Assembly (NCBI GenBank): GCA_000242815.2
Contig: AHHB01000022.1
Coordinates: forward strand, 1-64,000
Direction of reading: 5' to 3'
Length of the DNA stretch: 64,000 nt
From: Janthinobacterium lividum PAMC 25724
Lineage (GTDB): Bacteria > Pseudomonadota > Gammaproteobacteria > Burkholderiales > Burkholderiaceae_D
Both the position numbers and the translations under genes were made by a program. Shown one piece after another: positions 1 to 9,326 of the stretch. The stretch's first letter is position 1; the number at the start of each line of letters is the position of its first letter. The notes under the pieces are model-generated. The model ran no database searches. It worked only from the letters and a program-made list of their open reading frames with translations, and had not been told where the DNA came from.

Positions 1-3
1 AAA

Positions 4-32
4 CCCCCGCCAGCAATGGTGGGGTTTTTTTT
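4..32 (+). terminator. Intrinsic terminator of an upstream gene
   Basis: A GC-rich hairpin (CCCCGCC pairing with GGTGGGG through one G-T pair, six-base loop) is followed directly by a run of eight T. It lies just before the first gene and probably ends a plus-strand gene to the left of the window. Confidence 0.7.
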
Positions 33-50
33 CGTCTGCTGGTTTTAGCC

Positions 51-1382
51 ATGTCAGATTGGCGGGTTTTTGAAAGGGATATTTTGTCTACTTTGCATAC
101 ACTGGAACAATTGCGCACTGGTGAACTGGCCGGCGTGCGCCGCTTGAAGCTGTCCTGCGGCTTGACCGACTTTCCTCGTGAGATCTTCGATCTGGCCGAT
201 AGCCTTGAAATCCTAGATTTATCCGGCAATGCGCTATCCTCCCTACCCGACGATTTGCCGCGCCTGCACCAGTTGCGCATCATTTTTTGTTCGGATAATC
301 TGTTCATCACCTTGCCTGCCATACTCGGTTCCTGCCAGAAACTGAGCATGATCGGCTTCAAGGCGAACCGCATACGCACGGTGCCGGCTGCAGCATTGCC
401 GGCGGGACTACGTTGGCTGACGCTGACCGACAATGCCATCGAAGTGTTGCCCGATGAACTAGGCAATTGCCGTGAATTGCAGAAACTCATGTTGGCGGGA
501 AATTGCTTGACCAGCTTGCCGGCTTCCCTGGCGAACTGCCGCCAGCTCGAACTGGTGCGTATCGCCGCCAACCGCTACACTGCGCTTCCCGACTGCCTGC
601 TGTCTTTGCCACGCCTGAGCTGGCTCGCGTATGCGGGCAATCCCTTGACTGAAGGTCGGGAGCTGGCGGCGCTGGCCGATGCCGGCGCAGCTGGCGTGGC
701 GTGGCAGCGTCTCGCATTAGGGCAGCAGCTGGGCGAGGGTGCTTCAGGCGTGATTTATCGCACAACGCTCGATGAGCGTACTGATGTCGCCGTCAAAGTG
801 TTCAAGGGTGCGATGACCAGTGACGGCTTGCCGCGCAGCGAAATGGCTGCCTGTATCAGCGCCGGTGCCCATGCTAGCCTGATTCCTATCATTGGAGCGT
901 TTGATGCGCATCCACAAGGTGCATCCGGGCTCGTCATGCCGCTCATCGACGCTGCTTTCGGCAATCTGGCGGGACCGCCGAGCCTGGCGTCATGCACGCG
1001 CGATGTGTATGCCGATGGCGTGCGCTTTGATGTGCCACAAGTGCTGGCGATTGCCCATGGCATCGCGTCGGCCATGTGTCAGCTGCATGCGCGCGGTATC
1101 GTGCATGGCGATTTGTATGGCCACAATATCTTGCATGCGCATGGTGGCACCTGTCTGCTGGGCGACTTTGGCGCAGCGTCCATGTTTGCGCCCGACTCGC
1201 CGCAAGGACACTTGCTGCAGGGTATAGAGGTGCGCGCCTTTGGTGTGCTGCTGGGCGAGTTGCTCGTGCACTGTACGACTCCTTTGCCCATCTTGCAGGC
1301 TTTGCAGGATGCTTGCGTGCAGGAGGAAGTGCTGCAGCGGCCCAAGTTCGAACGGATCGAACGGGCATTGCTGGCAATGTGA
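51..1382 (+). CDS. Leucine-rich repeat / protein kinase fusion
   Basis: A 443-residue protein with two parts. Residues about 30-215 form a series of leucine-rich repeats of the LxxLxLxxNxLxxLP type. Residues about 220-443 form a protein kinase-like domain: glycine loop LGEGASGVIY near 226-235, VAVKVF with the ATP-binding Lys near 250, the catalytic loop written HGDLYGHN near 351-358 in place of HRDxKxxN, and GDFGAAS near 371-377. The catalytic Asp, Asn and DFG Asp are all present, so the kinase may be active on Ser/Thr. No signal peptide or membrane segment is visible, so the protein is probably cytoplasmic. It stands alone between two terminators. LRR-kinase fusions with an HGDLYxHN loop are known in bacteria, but their substrates are not; the function is inferred from domains only. 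Confidence 0.9.
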   Translation: MSDWRVFERDILSTLHTLEQLRTGELAGVRRLKLSCGLTDFPREIFDLADSLEILDLSGNALSSLPDDLPRLHQLRIIFCSDNLFITLPAILGSCQKLSMIGFKANRIRTVPAAALPAGLRWLTLTDNAIEVLPDELGNCRELQKLMLAGNCLTSLPASLANCRQLELVRIAANRYTALPDCLLSLPRLSWLAYAGNPLTEGRELAALADAGAAGVAWQRLALGQQLGEGASGVIYRTTLDERTDVAVKVFKGAMTSDGLPRSEMAACISAGAHASLIPIIGAFDAHPQGASGLVMPLIDAAFGNLAGPPSLASCTRDVYADGVRFDVPQVLAIAHGIASAMCQLHARGIVHGDLYGHNILHAHGGTCLLGDFGAASMFAPDSPQGHLLQGIEVRAFGVLLGELLVHCTTPLPILQALQDACVQEEVLQRPKFERIERALLAM

Positions 1383-1394
1383 CAGGCATAAAAA

Positions 1395-1429
1395 ATGGCG
1401 CAGCCTTCGCAAGCTGCGCCATTTTTATT
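1395..1429. terminator. Bidirectional intrinsic terminator
   Basis: A perfect ten-base stem (ATGGCGCAGC / GCTGCGCCAT, positions 1395-1404 and 1413-1422) has an A-run on the left and a T-run on the right. It therefore serves both the LRR-kinase on the plus strand and the convergent flavin oxidoreductase on the minus strand. Confidence 0.85.
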
Positions 1430-1444
1430 TCAGGCTGAGAAGAT

Positions 1445-2704
1445 TCAGGCCTGCACTTCTTTTTCCGGCAGGGCGATCTGGTTGTCGACGCTGAATTGAT
1501 AGTCCTTGAAGACGTGTTCGGCCGTCAGGATCTGATATTCGCCATTGTCCAGCTTGTGCGTAGTGTCCTTCAGGCGATACGTGTAGTGGCCGCAGGTCCA
1601 GCAGTTGAAGTTGCGCATGTGCGTGCACAGGCAAGTCTTGTCCATCACGACGACGGTTTTTTGCTCGGGATGAGCCGCCACTTCGCGGTTGTAGGAATTG
1701 ATGTAGGCACAGTTACCTGTCGCGTCGAGCAAATAGCCATACGATTCGCAGCCTGGACGGATGCCGGCGCCGATGGCGGGCGTGCCTTTGAGCATGCGCA
1801 TTGGGTAGCCGGTCGGTGAAACGCTGTTGACGATGATGTCTTCTTCCGAGGCTCTGTAATATTCCTGCTTGACCTTGGGTGGCAGACCGCATTCCTCGGT
1901 GACGGTAAAACGTGTTGCCACTTGCACGCCAGCTGCGCCTGCTTCCAGGAAAGAGACGGCATCGCTGCCCGTGAAGATGCCGCCAGCGGCGATCAGAGGG
2001 ATGTCGAGCTGTTCCGCTTTCAGATAGGCCAGCAGTTCCGCAGTAATCGTGTGCAAGTCGTAATTTGCCCAGTCCATGCCGAAACCCAGATGCCCGCCAG
2101 CCAATGGTCCCTCGACGATGATGAAGTCGGGCAGGCGGTCCAGCTTGGCGTTCTTGCGCAGGAAAATCTGCAGGGCGCGTACGGACGAGACGATGATGCC
2201 TAGTTTGGCATCACGGAAGCGCGGATTGTCCGCCATCAAGGCAAACGAGCCGAAGTGCAAACCGGCCGACAGCGTGATGCCGTCGATGCCGGCGTCCAGC
2301 GCCGCATTCAGGCGCACGCGCAAGGTTTCGCGGGGGCCGTTCATGGTCAGTTTTTCCATGCAATTGACGAAAATCAAGCCATCGCCTTTTTTTGCTTCCA
2401 TGGTGCTGCCGATATGCCGGCGTTGTGCTTCCGCCAGGCGGCCCAGGTCGAACTGCACTACGGCCTTGTCGCTGTTATTGATGTTGAACTTGTACAGTTT
2501 CGTCTTGTCTTTGACGTAGGTGGTATCGAAGCGACGATCCGACACATCTTCCACCATGGCATCGGAGATATGCCCGATACCGTTCAGCCGTGCCGCTTCC
2601 AGGGCCAGCTCCGACGTGGAAATATCCACACCCATTCCGCCTATCATGATGGGCACATATTCTTTTTTGCCAAATCGCAGGCGGAAATCATCAACACGTT
2701 TCAT
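1445..2704 (-). CDS. Nitronate monooxygenase-family flavin oxidoreductase
   Basis: A 419-residue protein of the NAD(P)H-dependent flavin oxidoreductase / nitronate monooxygenase (2-nitropropane dioxygenase-like) TIM-barrel family. Family hallmarks seen are the early PIMIGGMG segment, LPDFIIVEGPLAGGHLG in the middle, the FMN-phosphate region IPLIAAGGIFTG, and AGVQVATRF. The family typically oxidises nitronates with FMN and O2, but many members act elsewhere (for example as enoyl-ACP reductases), so the substrate is open. The last 80 residues are unusual: a Cys-rich stretch (CLCTHMRNFNCWTCGHY) that could bind metal or be structural. It appears to be a single-gene unit, convergent with the LRR-kinase. 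Confidence 0.85.
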   Translation of the reverse strand: MKRVDDFRLRFGKKEYVPIMIGGMGVDISTSELALEAARLNGIGHISDAMVEDVSDRRFDTTYVKDKTKLYKFNINNSDKAVVQFDLGRLAEAQRRHIGSTMEAKKGDGLIFVNCMEKLTMNGPRETLRVRLNAALDAGIDGITLSAGLHFGSFALMADNPRFRDAKLGIIVSSVRALQIFLRKNAKLDRLPDFIIVEGPLAGGHLGFGMDWANYDLHTITAELLAYLKAEQLDIPLIAAGGIFTGSDAVSFLEAGAAGVQVATRFTVTEECGLPPKVKQEYYRASEEDIIVNSVSPTGYPMRMLKGTPAIGAGIRPGCESYGYLLDATGNCAYINSYNREVAAHPEQKTVVVMDKTCLCTHMRNFNCWTCGHYTYRLKDTTHKLDNGEYQILTAEHVFKDYQFSVDNQIALPEKEVQA

Positions 2705-2888
2705 TGCTATCCTTAGACTACCATGGTTATCACTGAGCCAGATGCACGGTCAAGCCCGCTGCCGCTAAGGCGCGCGGACACATGTAGCTGTGCGCAGCGT
2801 CAATTCTACCCCAAGCGGGCAGACCTCTCCGAGGCAGCTTGCGACCATGCCGGTGCACGCGCATGCCGGATCGCGCGCCTCATCGAAA

Positions 2889-3374
2889 TTAATCGCGGAA
2901 ATTGTTAAATTCGAGCGGCATGTCGGGCACGTCCTTGCGCAGCATGGTCATGGCCGCTTGCAGGTCGTCGCGCTTGGCGCCCGTGACGCGCACTGCTTCG
3001 CCCTGAATGCTCGCTTGTACTTTCATCTTGCTATCCTTGATGACACGCACGATTTTCTTGGCATCATCCGATTCGATGCCATTTTTGATCTTGATGATCT
3101 GCTTGACCTTGTCACCGCCGATCTTCTTGATGTCCCCTTCGTCAAGGAAGCGCACATCGACCTTGCGTTTTGTCAATTTGTTCGTCAGTACGTCGCGCAC
3201 CTGGCTGAGCTGGAATTCCGAATCGGCAAATGCGGTCAATTCGTTTTCCTTGTGTTCGACGCGTGCGTCGCTGCCCTTGAAGTCGAAGCGGGTCGTGATT
3301 TCCTTGTTCGATTGCTCGACTGCGTTCTTGACTTCGATCATATCGGCTTCGGAGACTACATCAAATGATGGCAT
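2889..3374 (-). CDS. yajQ: YajQ-family nucleotide/c-di-GMP binding protein
   Basis: The 161-residue length and the sequence from [19 protein letters not shown] to the end match the YajQ/UPF0234 family. Family members bind nucleotides, and some have been shown to bind cyclic di-GMP and act as transcription co-regulators. Two ferredoxin-like halves are expected; the N-terminal [11 protein letters not shown] and the C-terminal [17 protein letters not shown] are family signatures. The gene stands alone on the minus strand, divergent from murB. A c-di-GMP-binding role would fit the Wsp diguanylate cyclase encoded nearby, but nothing in the sequence links the two directly. Confidence 0.95.
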   Translation of the reverse strand: MPSFDVVSEADMIEVKNAVEQSNKEITTRFDFKGSDARVEHKENELTAFADSEFQLSQVRDVLTNKLTKRKVDVRFLDEGDIKKIGGDKVKQIIKIKNGIESDDAKKIVRVIKDSKMKVQASIQGEAVRVTGAKRDDLQAAMTMLRKDVPDMPLEFNNFRD

Positions 3375-3556
3375 GGTCTGTTCCTTTCGTGTTGGAGCGA
3401 ACGCGCTGGTAGCGCGCCGGGCGCGCGCATTCTTTGCAAAATGGCACAGCCTCGTTAAAGATGCGACATTTTAACGGACAACGGACGACCTGCCCTTGTC
3501 CTGCGCTGGTTTTTTGTCGGTTTCATTCTATAATCGAGCAAAATAATCGCTATCCC

Positions 3557-4585
3557 TTGTCTGCAGAGCACACCATCGAACACAATTACCCCCTCCAGCG
3601 CCTGAACACCTTCGGCATCACGGCCAACGCGGCCGTCTATATACGCATCACGTCGCAAGCCCAATTGCAGGCGGCGTTGCAAGATTGCTCGCTCTCTTCC
3701 ATGCCCCGTTTGATACTGGGCGGCGGCAGCAACATCGTCCTGACTGGCGACTTTCCTGGCGCTGTGCTGCACATGGACACGCGCGGCATGCGCCTGGCAC
3801 AGGCGGATTTCGAGACCATCCTCGTCACGGCCGCCGCCGGTGAAAACTGGCACGACTTCGTGCAGTGGACCCTCGCGCAAGGCGTGGGCGGACTGGAAAA
3901 CTTGTCGCTGATCCCCGGCACCGTGGGCGCGGCGCCTATCCAGAATATTGGCGCGTATGGTCTCGAAATCAAGGATTATCTGCATAGCGTGAGCGTCATG
4001 CATAGCGCCAGCGGCATAGTCTTCGACATGGACCGCGACGCTTGCCGCTTCGCCTACCGCGACAGTATCTTCAAGCAGGCAGACGGGCGCGAGCTGATCG
4101 TGCTGGAAGTGACGTTCGCCTTGCCAGCCCAGTGGCAGCCGAATTTGCGCTACGCTGAACTGGCAAATGCCTTGGCCGAGCGCCATCTTGCCGAGCCGAC
4201 GCCGCAACAAGTGGCTGAAACGGTGATGGCGATACGCCGGCGTAAATTGCCCGACCCGGCCGTGATCGGCAATGCAGGCAGCTTTTTCAAGAACCCTGTT
4301 GTGCCAAGAGAGCAATGTCTTGCCTTGTTGGAACGTTTCCCCACGCTCGTGCACCATGCACAAGCCGATGGCACGGAAAAACTGGCGGCCGGCTGGCTGA
4401 TCGACCAGTGTGGCTGGAAGGGGAAAAACCTTGGGCCTGTGGGAGTGTATCCCAAGCAGGCACTCGTTTTGGTGAATAATGGTGGCGCTCGTGGCGCGGA
4501 CATTACCCGGCTGGCGGCAGCGATACAGGATGATGTAGAGGCGAAATATGGCGTGCGCCTATCACCTGAGCCTGTGTTTGTCTAA
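3557..4585 (+). CDS. murB: UDP-N-acetylenolpyruvoylglucosamine reductase
   Basis: MurB reduces UDP-GlcNAc-enolpyruvate to UDP-MurNAc with NADPH and FAD in peptidoglycan synthesis. The N-terminal YPLQRLNTFGI, the FAD-binding LILGGGSNIVL, GLENLSLIPGTVGAAPIQNIGAYG, the active-site NAGSFFKNP and C-terminal AGWLIDQCGWKG are all classical. The frame is open from an ATG at 3434, but the protein conserved in the family begins near the TTG at 3557 (342 residues, normal for a type I MurB), so I chose that start; the 41-residue extension is probably untranslated. The gene converges on ppnP and their stop codons abut (4585/4586). Confidence 0.92.
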   Translation: MSAEHTIEHNYPLQRLNTFGITANAAVYIRITSQAQLQAALQDCSLSSMPRLILGGGSNIVLTGDFPGAVLHMDTRGMRLAQADFETILVTAAAGENWHDFVQWTLAQGVGGLENLSLIPGTVGAAPIQNIGAYGLEIKDYLHSVSVMHSASGIVFDMDRDACRFAYRDSIFKQADGRELIVLEVTFALPAQWQPNLRYAELANALAERHLAEPTPQQVAETVMAIRRRKLPDPAVIGNAGSFFKNPVVPREQCLALLERFPTLVHHAQADGTEKLAAGWLIDQCGWKGKNLGPVGVYPKQALVLVNNGGARGADITRLAAAIQDDVEAKYGVRLSPEPVFV

Positions 4586-4900
4586 TTAAGCAAAGTGGCA
4601 GACATAGTCGACAGTTTCGACGGTTTCGATATCAAAATAGCTATTGCCGGGCACCTTGAATTCTTGACCCGCGCCATAGCTGTTCCATTCACTGGCGTCA
4701 GCTAGGCGTACCTTGCATAGGCCGCCGACGATTTCCATCGTTTCTGGTGCGCCCGTGTTGAAGCGCAGCGATGACGGGAAAATCACGCCTACGCTTTTCT
4801 TCGTACCATCGGCCAAGATGACGTTGTGCGAGACGCACTTGCCGTCAAAATAGATATTCGACTTTGTGACGACGCTGACATTGTCCAGTTGTGTGCTCAT
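4586..4900 (-). CDS. ppnP: Pyrimidine/purine nucleoside phosphorylase PpnP
   Basis: A 104-residue single-domain cupin of the DUF1255/YaiE family. In E. coli the family cleaves a range of nucleosides with phosphate to give the free base and ribose-1-phosphate. Family features seen are SNIYFDGKCVSH near the start, SVGVIFPSSLRFNTGAPETMEI written in the usual order, the GQEFKVPGNSYFDI strand and the terminal YVCHF. It lies between wspR and murB with no overlap. AAGGAAAGTG just upstream of its ATG can serve as the ribosome binding site. It is a core metabolic gene, not part of Wsp. Confidence 0.93.
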   Translation of the reverse strand: MSTQLDNVSVVTKSNIYFDGKCVSHNVILADGTKKSVGVIFPSSLRFNTGAPETMEIVGGLCKVRLADASEWNSYGAGQEFKVPGNSYFDIETVETVDYVCHFA

Positions 4901-4924
4901 GCTTCACTTTCCTTCAGTTAAAAA

Positions 4925-5950
4925 TCAGTCCTCGACGTCATCGGCGCTCAACACGCTGTTGCGTCCGCCGCGCTTGGCCGCGTACAGGGCCTGGTCGGCG
5001 TGGTTGATCAGTTGCTCGACCGACGAGTTCGGTGAAGGCATCATAGTCGCCACGCCGATTGAGATGCTGACGATGCCCTGGTGGGACGCCGGATTCTCGA
5101 TCCGCAAGCCCTCCAGGTGACGCCGGCACGCTTCGGCGATCAGCAAAGCGCCTGCCGCCTCCGTTTCGGGCAGGATCAGCGCGAACTCATCGCCCCCATA
5201 GCGGGCCGCCAGGTCGGCCGGGCGCTTTAAATGTTCGGTCAGCACGGCGGCTACTTTTTTCAGGCCAAGGTCGCCCGCCAGGTGGCCGAAGTGATCGTTG
5301 TAGCTCTTGAAATCGTCGATATCGCAAAAAAGCAGACTGAGCGCTGTCTTGTCGCGCTGGCCACGCTGCCATTCAAACTGCAAGGTTTCATCGAAGCGGC
5401 GGCGGTTGGCGATGCCCGTTAAGCTATCGAGAGCGGCTAGTTTCTGCAATTCAATATTTGCATCGGCCAGGTTTTTTTGGCTCTCGCGCAGGAAACGAAA
5501 TGCCTGGTCGCGCTGCAGGCGGCTGATGTGCGCGTTGGAATGGTGGCGTATGCGCGCCAGCAATTCCAGGCGATCCGGCAGTTTCACCACATAATCATTG
5601 GCGCCGACGGTGAAGCTGTGGGCCTTCAGTTTCGGGTCATCCTTGGCCGACAGTACGATCACCGGCACATGCGCCAGCACCGCGTTTTCGCGGTACAGTT
5701 GGATCAGCGTGAAGCCGTCGATGCCCGGCAGCACCAGGTCTTGCAAGATGACAGTCGGTTGCAAGCGCAGCGCCATGTCCAGCGCCTGCGTGGCGTCAGT
5801 CACGTAATGAAATTCGATGTCCTGCTGGTCGCTCAGCATGCGCCGGATCGCTTCGGCAATGATCAACTGGTCGTCCACCAGCAGCACGCTGACCTTAAAT
5901 TCTGTCAATGCGGGCTCATGCAGGGCGAAACTAGAGGAAAATTCTGGCAT
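4925..5950 (-). CDS. wspR: Response regulator diguanylate cyclase WspR
   Basis: The output protein of the Wsp system, about 341 residues: an N-terminal receiver domain (VLLVDDQ, phosphoacceptor Asp in LQDLVLPGIDG, Lys in VVKLPD) and a C-terminal GGDEF domain that makes c-di-GMP from two GTP. The catalytic motif is an intact RYGGDEFA, and an inhibitory-site RPAD sits exactly five residues upstream, so both catalysis and product inhibition look functional. I start at ATG 5950 because AAAAGAATGTA precedes it and it lies just beyond the wspF stop; the longer start at 5989 would overlap wspF. It is the last gene of the operon. In Pseudomonas, phosphorylation by WspE activates WspR. Confidence 0.92.
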   Translation of the reverse strand: MPEFSSSFALHEPALTEFKVSVLLVDDQLIIAEAIRRMLSDQQDIEFHYVTDATQALDMALRLQPTVILQDLVLPGIDGFTLIQLYRENAVLAHVPVIVLSAKDDPKLKAHSFTVGANDYVVKLPDRLELLARIRHHSNAHISRLQRDQAFRFLRESQKNLADANIELQKLAALDSLTGIANRRRFDETLQFEWQRGQRDKTALSLLFCDIDDFKSYNDHFGHLAGDLGLKKVAAVLTEHLKRPADLAARYGGDEFALILPETEAAGALLIAEACRRHLEGLRIENPASHQGIVSISIGVATMMPSPNSSVEQLINHADQALYAAKRGGRNSVLSADDVED

Positions 5951-5960
5951 TACATTCTTT

Positions 5961-7010
5961 TCAGATGTTGGGGGAGGGTTCCCACCCATGGTTGAGTTTT
6001 GCGCCCAGGCGGCTGCGCAGGTTGGCGCCTATTCTATCCAACGGCAGGATGTGCTGCGCCGCATCGAGTTCTGCCGCCGCGCGCGGCATGCCATATACGG
6101 CACTGCTGGCCTGGTCTTGCGCTATCGTCGTCTTGCCCGCGCGGCGCATCGCCAGCAAGCCGTCGCCGCCATCGCGGCCCATGCCTGTGAGCAACACGCC
6201 AATGGCGTCGCCGCGCCAGTGCTGGGCCACGCAATGAAAGAAGACATCGACCGACGGACGGTAAACATAGTCGCGTGGTGCTGCATCGTAACCCAAACGA
6301 TAATTTTGATCTAGCAGCAGGTGATCATTGGTCTTGGCGACCAACACGCTGCCTGCTACCAGTTCGTCGCCTTCGGCGATCACGCGCACCGGCATGTCCA
6401 ATTGATCGTCCAGCCATTTCGCAAAATGCGAGGCGAAGCTTGCATCGATATGTTGCACCACCACGATGGCACAGCCGGGCGGCGCCGTCCAGCCGGACAG
6501 CACCTTGGCCACCGCTGACGGCCCGCCCGTTGAGGCGCCTATGGCCACCAGGGTGGTGGCTTGGCCGTCGCCGCGTTCGCCATTGGCTTGCACCTGGCGT
6601 AGTGGCGGCACTTCGGTGCTGTGGCGTATCAGCTTGCCGATGGTCTTGATCTTGGCCAGCAGTTCGCTGTCGCCGCCCACTTGTCCCTGCAGCACTGGGG
6701 TAGCAGTCACGTCGAGCGCGCCGGCGCCTAACGCACGGAAGACCTGGTTGACATTGTCTTGCGGACGCCCGGTGACGACCAGGATGGCGCATGGGTTTTG
6801 CTCCATGATCAGGCGCGTCGCCTCGACGCCATCCATCTCCGGCATGTTCAGATCCATCAGGATCAGGTCGGGGCGGTTGCCCTCGCACATGCGCACCGCT
6901 TCGAGTCCCGTGCGCGCTATCCACAGCACCTGGTGTTCCTGCGTGCTCGCTACTACCCGGCGCAGGGCTTCGGCGGCCATGGCGACATCGTTGGCAATGG
7001 CAATTTTCAT
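5961..7010 (-). CDS. wspF: CheB-type methylesterase WspF
   Basis: Receptor methylesterase/deamidase that resets the Wsp receptor. The N-terminal receiver is intact (phosphoacceptor in LILMDLNMPEMDG), followed by a linker and a catalytic CheB domain carrying the triad regions GASTGG (Ser), VVQHID (His) and LLTGMGRDGGDG (Asp). Length is 349 residues, normal for CheB. Start ATG 7010 (MKIAIANDV) is preferred over 7034, which would overlap the end of wspE. In Pseudomonas, loss of WspF locks Wsp on and gives wrinkly, biofilm-forming colonies; here the gene is intact. Confidence 0.93.
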   Translation of the reverse strand: MKIAIANDVAMAAEALRRVVASTQEHQVLWIARTGLEAVRMCEGNRPDLILMDLNMPEMDGVEATRLIMEQNPCAILVVTGRPQDNVNQVFRALGAGALDVTATPVLQGQVGGDSELLAKIKTIGKLIRHSTEVPPLRQVQANGERGDGQATTLVAIGASTGGPSAVAKVLSGWTAPPGCAIVVVQHIDASFASHFAKWLDDQLDMPVRVIAEGDELVAGSVLVAKTNDHLLLDQNYRLGYDAAPRDYVYRPSVDVFFHCVAQHWRGDAIGVLLTGMGRDGGDGLLAMRRAGKTTIAQDQASSAVYGMPRAAAELDAAQHILPLDRIGANLRSRLGAKLNHGWEPSPNI

Positions 7011-7020
7011 GAAGTAAAGC

Positions 7021-9326
7021 TCATATGCGGGCATCTCCTATCAGGTCCGCCACCGCGTCGAGCAAGGTCTCGTCGTGGAAGCTGCCTTTGGTCAGATAAT
7101 AGTCGGCGCCAGCGGACAGGCCGCGCGCGCGGTCTTCCGGACGGTCCTTGTACGAGACGATCATCACCGGCAGCTTGTGCAGGTGTAGATCCTTCTTGAT
7201 CAGCGAGACCAGTTCGATGCCGTCCATGCGCGGCATGTCCACATCGGTGATCACCAGGTCGTACTCGCTGCTGCGCACTACGTTCCAGCCGTCGATACCG
7301 CGATGGCCACATCGACTTCGAAGCCGCGCGCCAGCAGCAGCTTGCGCTCCATTTCGCGCACCGTCAGCGAATCGTCGACCACCAGGATGCGCTTGGCGCG
7401 GCGCTGCTGCGCGTGGCCCGCCTGCGCCAGCTGGTGCAGGCCGCCCTCGTGCAGCAGCTTGTCGATCGATAGCAGCAGGTCGGGTACATCGAGGATCAGC
7501 ACCGGTTCGCCATTATCGAGCAGGGCGGCGGCGGAGATATCGCGCATCTTGCCAAAAATCGGGTCGATGGCCTGCACCGCCAGGCTTTGTTCGCCGCGGA
7601 TGGCGTCAACCACCAGCGCATAGCTTTGCTTGCCGCGCCCGATCACCACGACAGCCAAATCGTCGGCGCTGCTGGGCGCTGTGCCCAGTTCCAGCACCTG
7701 CGCCGCCGACACCAGACCCAGATGCTCGCCCTTGAGTTCAAAGAACTGCTTGTTTTCCAGCGTATGGATGGCCGCTTGCGGCAGGCGCACCACGCTTTCC
7801 ACCTTGACGATGGGGATGGCGTAGGCTTCGCCCTGCACGTCGATCACCAGCGCGCGCACGATCGATTGCGTCAGCGGCAGGGTAATCAGGGCGCGGAATC
7901 CCCGACCGGGTTCTGATTCCAGGCGCACCGTGCCGTTTTGCTGGCGTATCGTCTCGTGTACGATATCGAGGCCTACGCCGCGCCCGGATAGCTCGTTGGC
8001 CGTCGCTTTCAGGCTGAAGGCAGGCAAGAACAGAAATTCCAGCAACTCGCCCGGCGATAGTGCGCCAGCCATGGCGGGACTGGCCATCTTGCGCTCGATG
8101 ACGCACTGGCGAATTTTTTCCAGGTCGACGCCGCGTCCGTCGTCGCTGATCTCGATGCTGAGCATGCCGGCGCGGTGGCGCGCCTCCAAGCGGACCGTGC
8201 CCAGCGCTGCCTTGCCGGCCTCGATGCGCTCGTATGGGCCTTCCATGCCATGGTCGATGGCATTCCTGAGCATGTGGTTCAGCGGGCTTTCGATCTTCGC
8301 CAGGATGTCGCGGTCGACCAGGGTATCTTCGCCGTCGATTTCCAGTTGCACTTCCTTGCCCAGGCTGCGCGCCAGGTCGCGCACCATGCGGGGAAACGCG
8401 TGGATGCCGTCGCGGAAAGGACGCATGCGCAGGGCCAGCACTTCCTCGACCATGCCTTGCGAGACGGCCAGCAGGCGCCGCTCATAGGCTTCGATGTCGG
8501 CGATGTGCTCCAGCATGAACTGCTTCAGAGGCTGTGTCTTGTGCAGTGCCAGCAGTGATTTTTCCATCAGGGTCGGGTCGCCGCATCGGGCTATGGCCTC
8601 GTGCAGCTGCTCGATGGCGCAAAACAGGCTGCTCTGGTTGCGCTTGAAGCGCTGCAGGGCACCGACAAACGGGTGCATCTGGTGCGCATTGATGCGCGAT
8701 TCGCTGGCCAGCGACAGCAATTTGTCGAAATTCTGCGCCGGGGCCTTGGCTGGCGTGCTGGCCCGCAGCGCGGGTGCGGTCGTCGACTCCATTTCTTCGC
8801 CCGCGAGGTCGCCGGCCACCTGCGCTTGCGGCTCAGCCGTTTCAGGCGGCAAGCGCCTTGCTGCCGGCGTTGGCGCCAGCATGGGCGAGGGCAGGGCCGG
8901 CAGTTCGGGCAGCTCGGCGATGCCGGCGATGGCCTTCAGGGTCTGGTCGATCTGCGCCGCGTTGCTTGCCAGCCACGCTTCGGCGCTCGCATCGTCCAGG
9001 CGTGACAACTGCACGATCAGGTCGACGCCGGACAGTAGCACGTCAACCCGTTCTGGCGTGAGCTTCAGACGGCCATGCTGGGCGGCCACAAAGCTGTCTT
9101 CCATGCCATGTGCCAGTTGCACGACCACTTGCAGGCCGACGATGGCGGCGGCACCCTTGATCGAGTGCGCCGCGCGCATCATCGATTCGACGGCGGCCGC
9201 GTCGCCCGCATGGCGCTCCATGGCCAGCAAACCATCGGTGAGAATCTGGGTCTGGCTGTCGGCCTCCATACGGAACAGGTCCAGCATGGAAAAGGCACTC
9301 AGGTCGCCGTGCTGGTCCTGGCTCAT
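7021..9326 (-). pseudogene. wspE: Hybrid CheA histidine kinase WspE, frameshifted in its receiver domain
   Basis: Domains in order are Hpt (HSIKGAAAIVG with the phosphorylated His), dimerisation, HATPase (MLRNAIDHGME, SDDGRGVD, GRGVGLDIV), CheW-like, then a C-terminal receiver. The frame beginning at ATG 9326 runs into TAG at 7278-7280, shortly after RILVVDDSLTVREMERKLL of the receiver. The rest of the receiver (DLVITDVDMPRMDG, VSYKD, YYLTKGSFHDE) continues in another frame down to 7021. Adding one base at about 7293-7303 restores a 768-residue protein (2306 bases plus one is divisible by three) reading through IDGWNVVRSSEYD. The kinase core is untouched, but the acidic pair is separated from the phosphoacceptor Asp. 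The ATG overlaps the wspD stop as ATGA. This is either a real mutation or a sequencing error. Confidence 0.88.
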
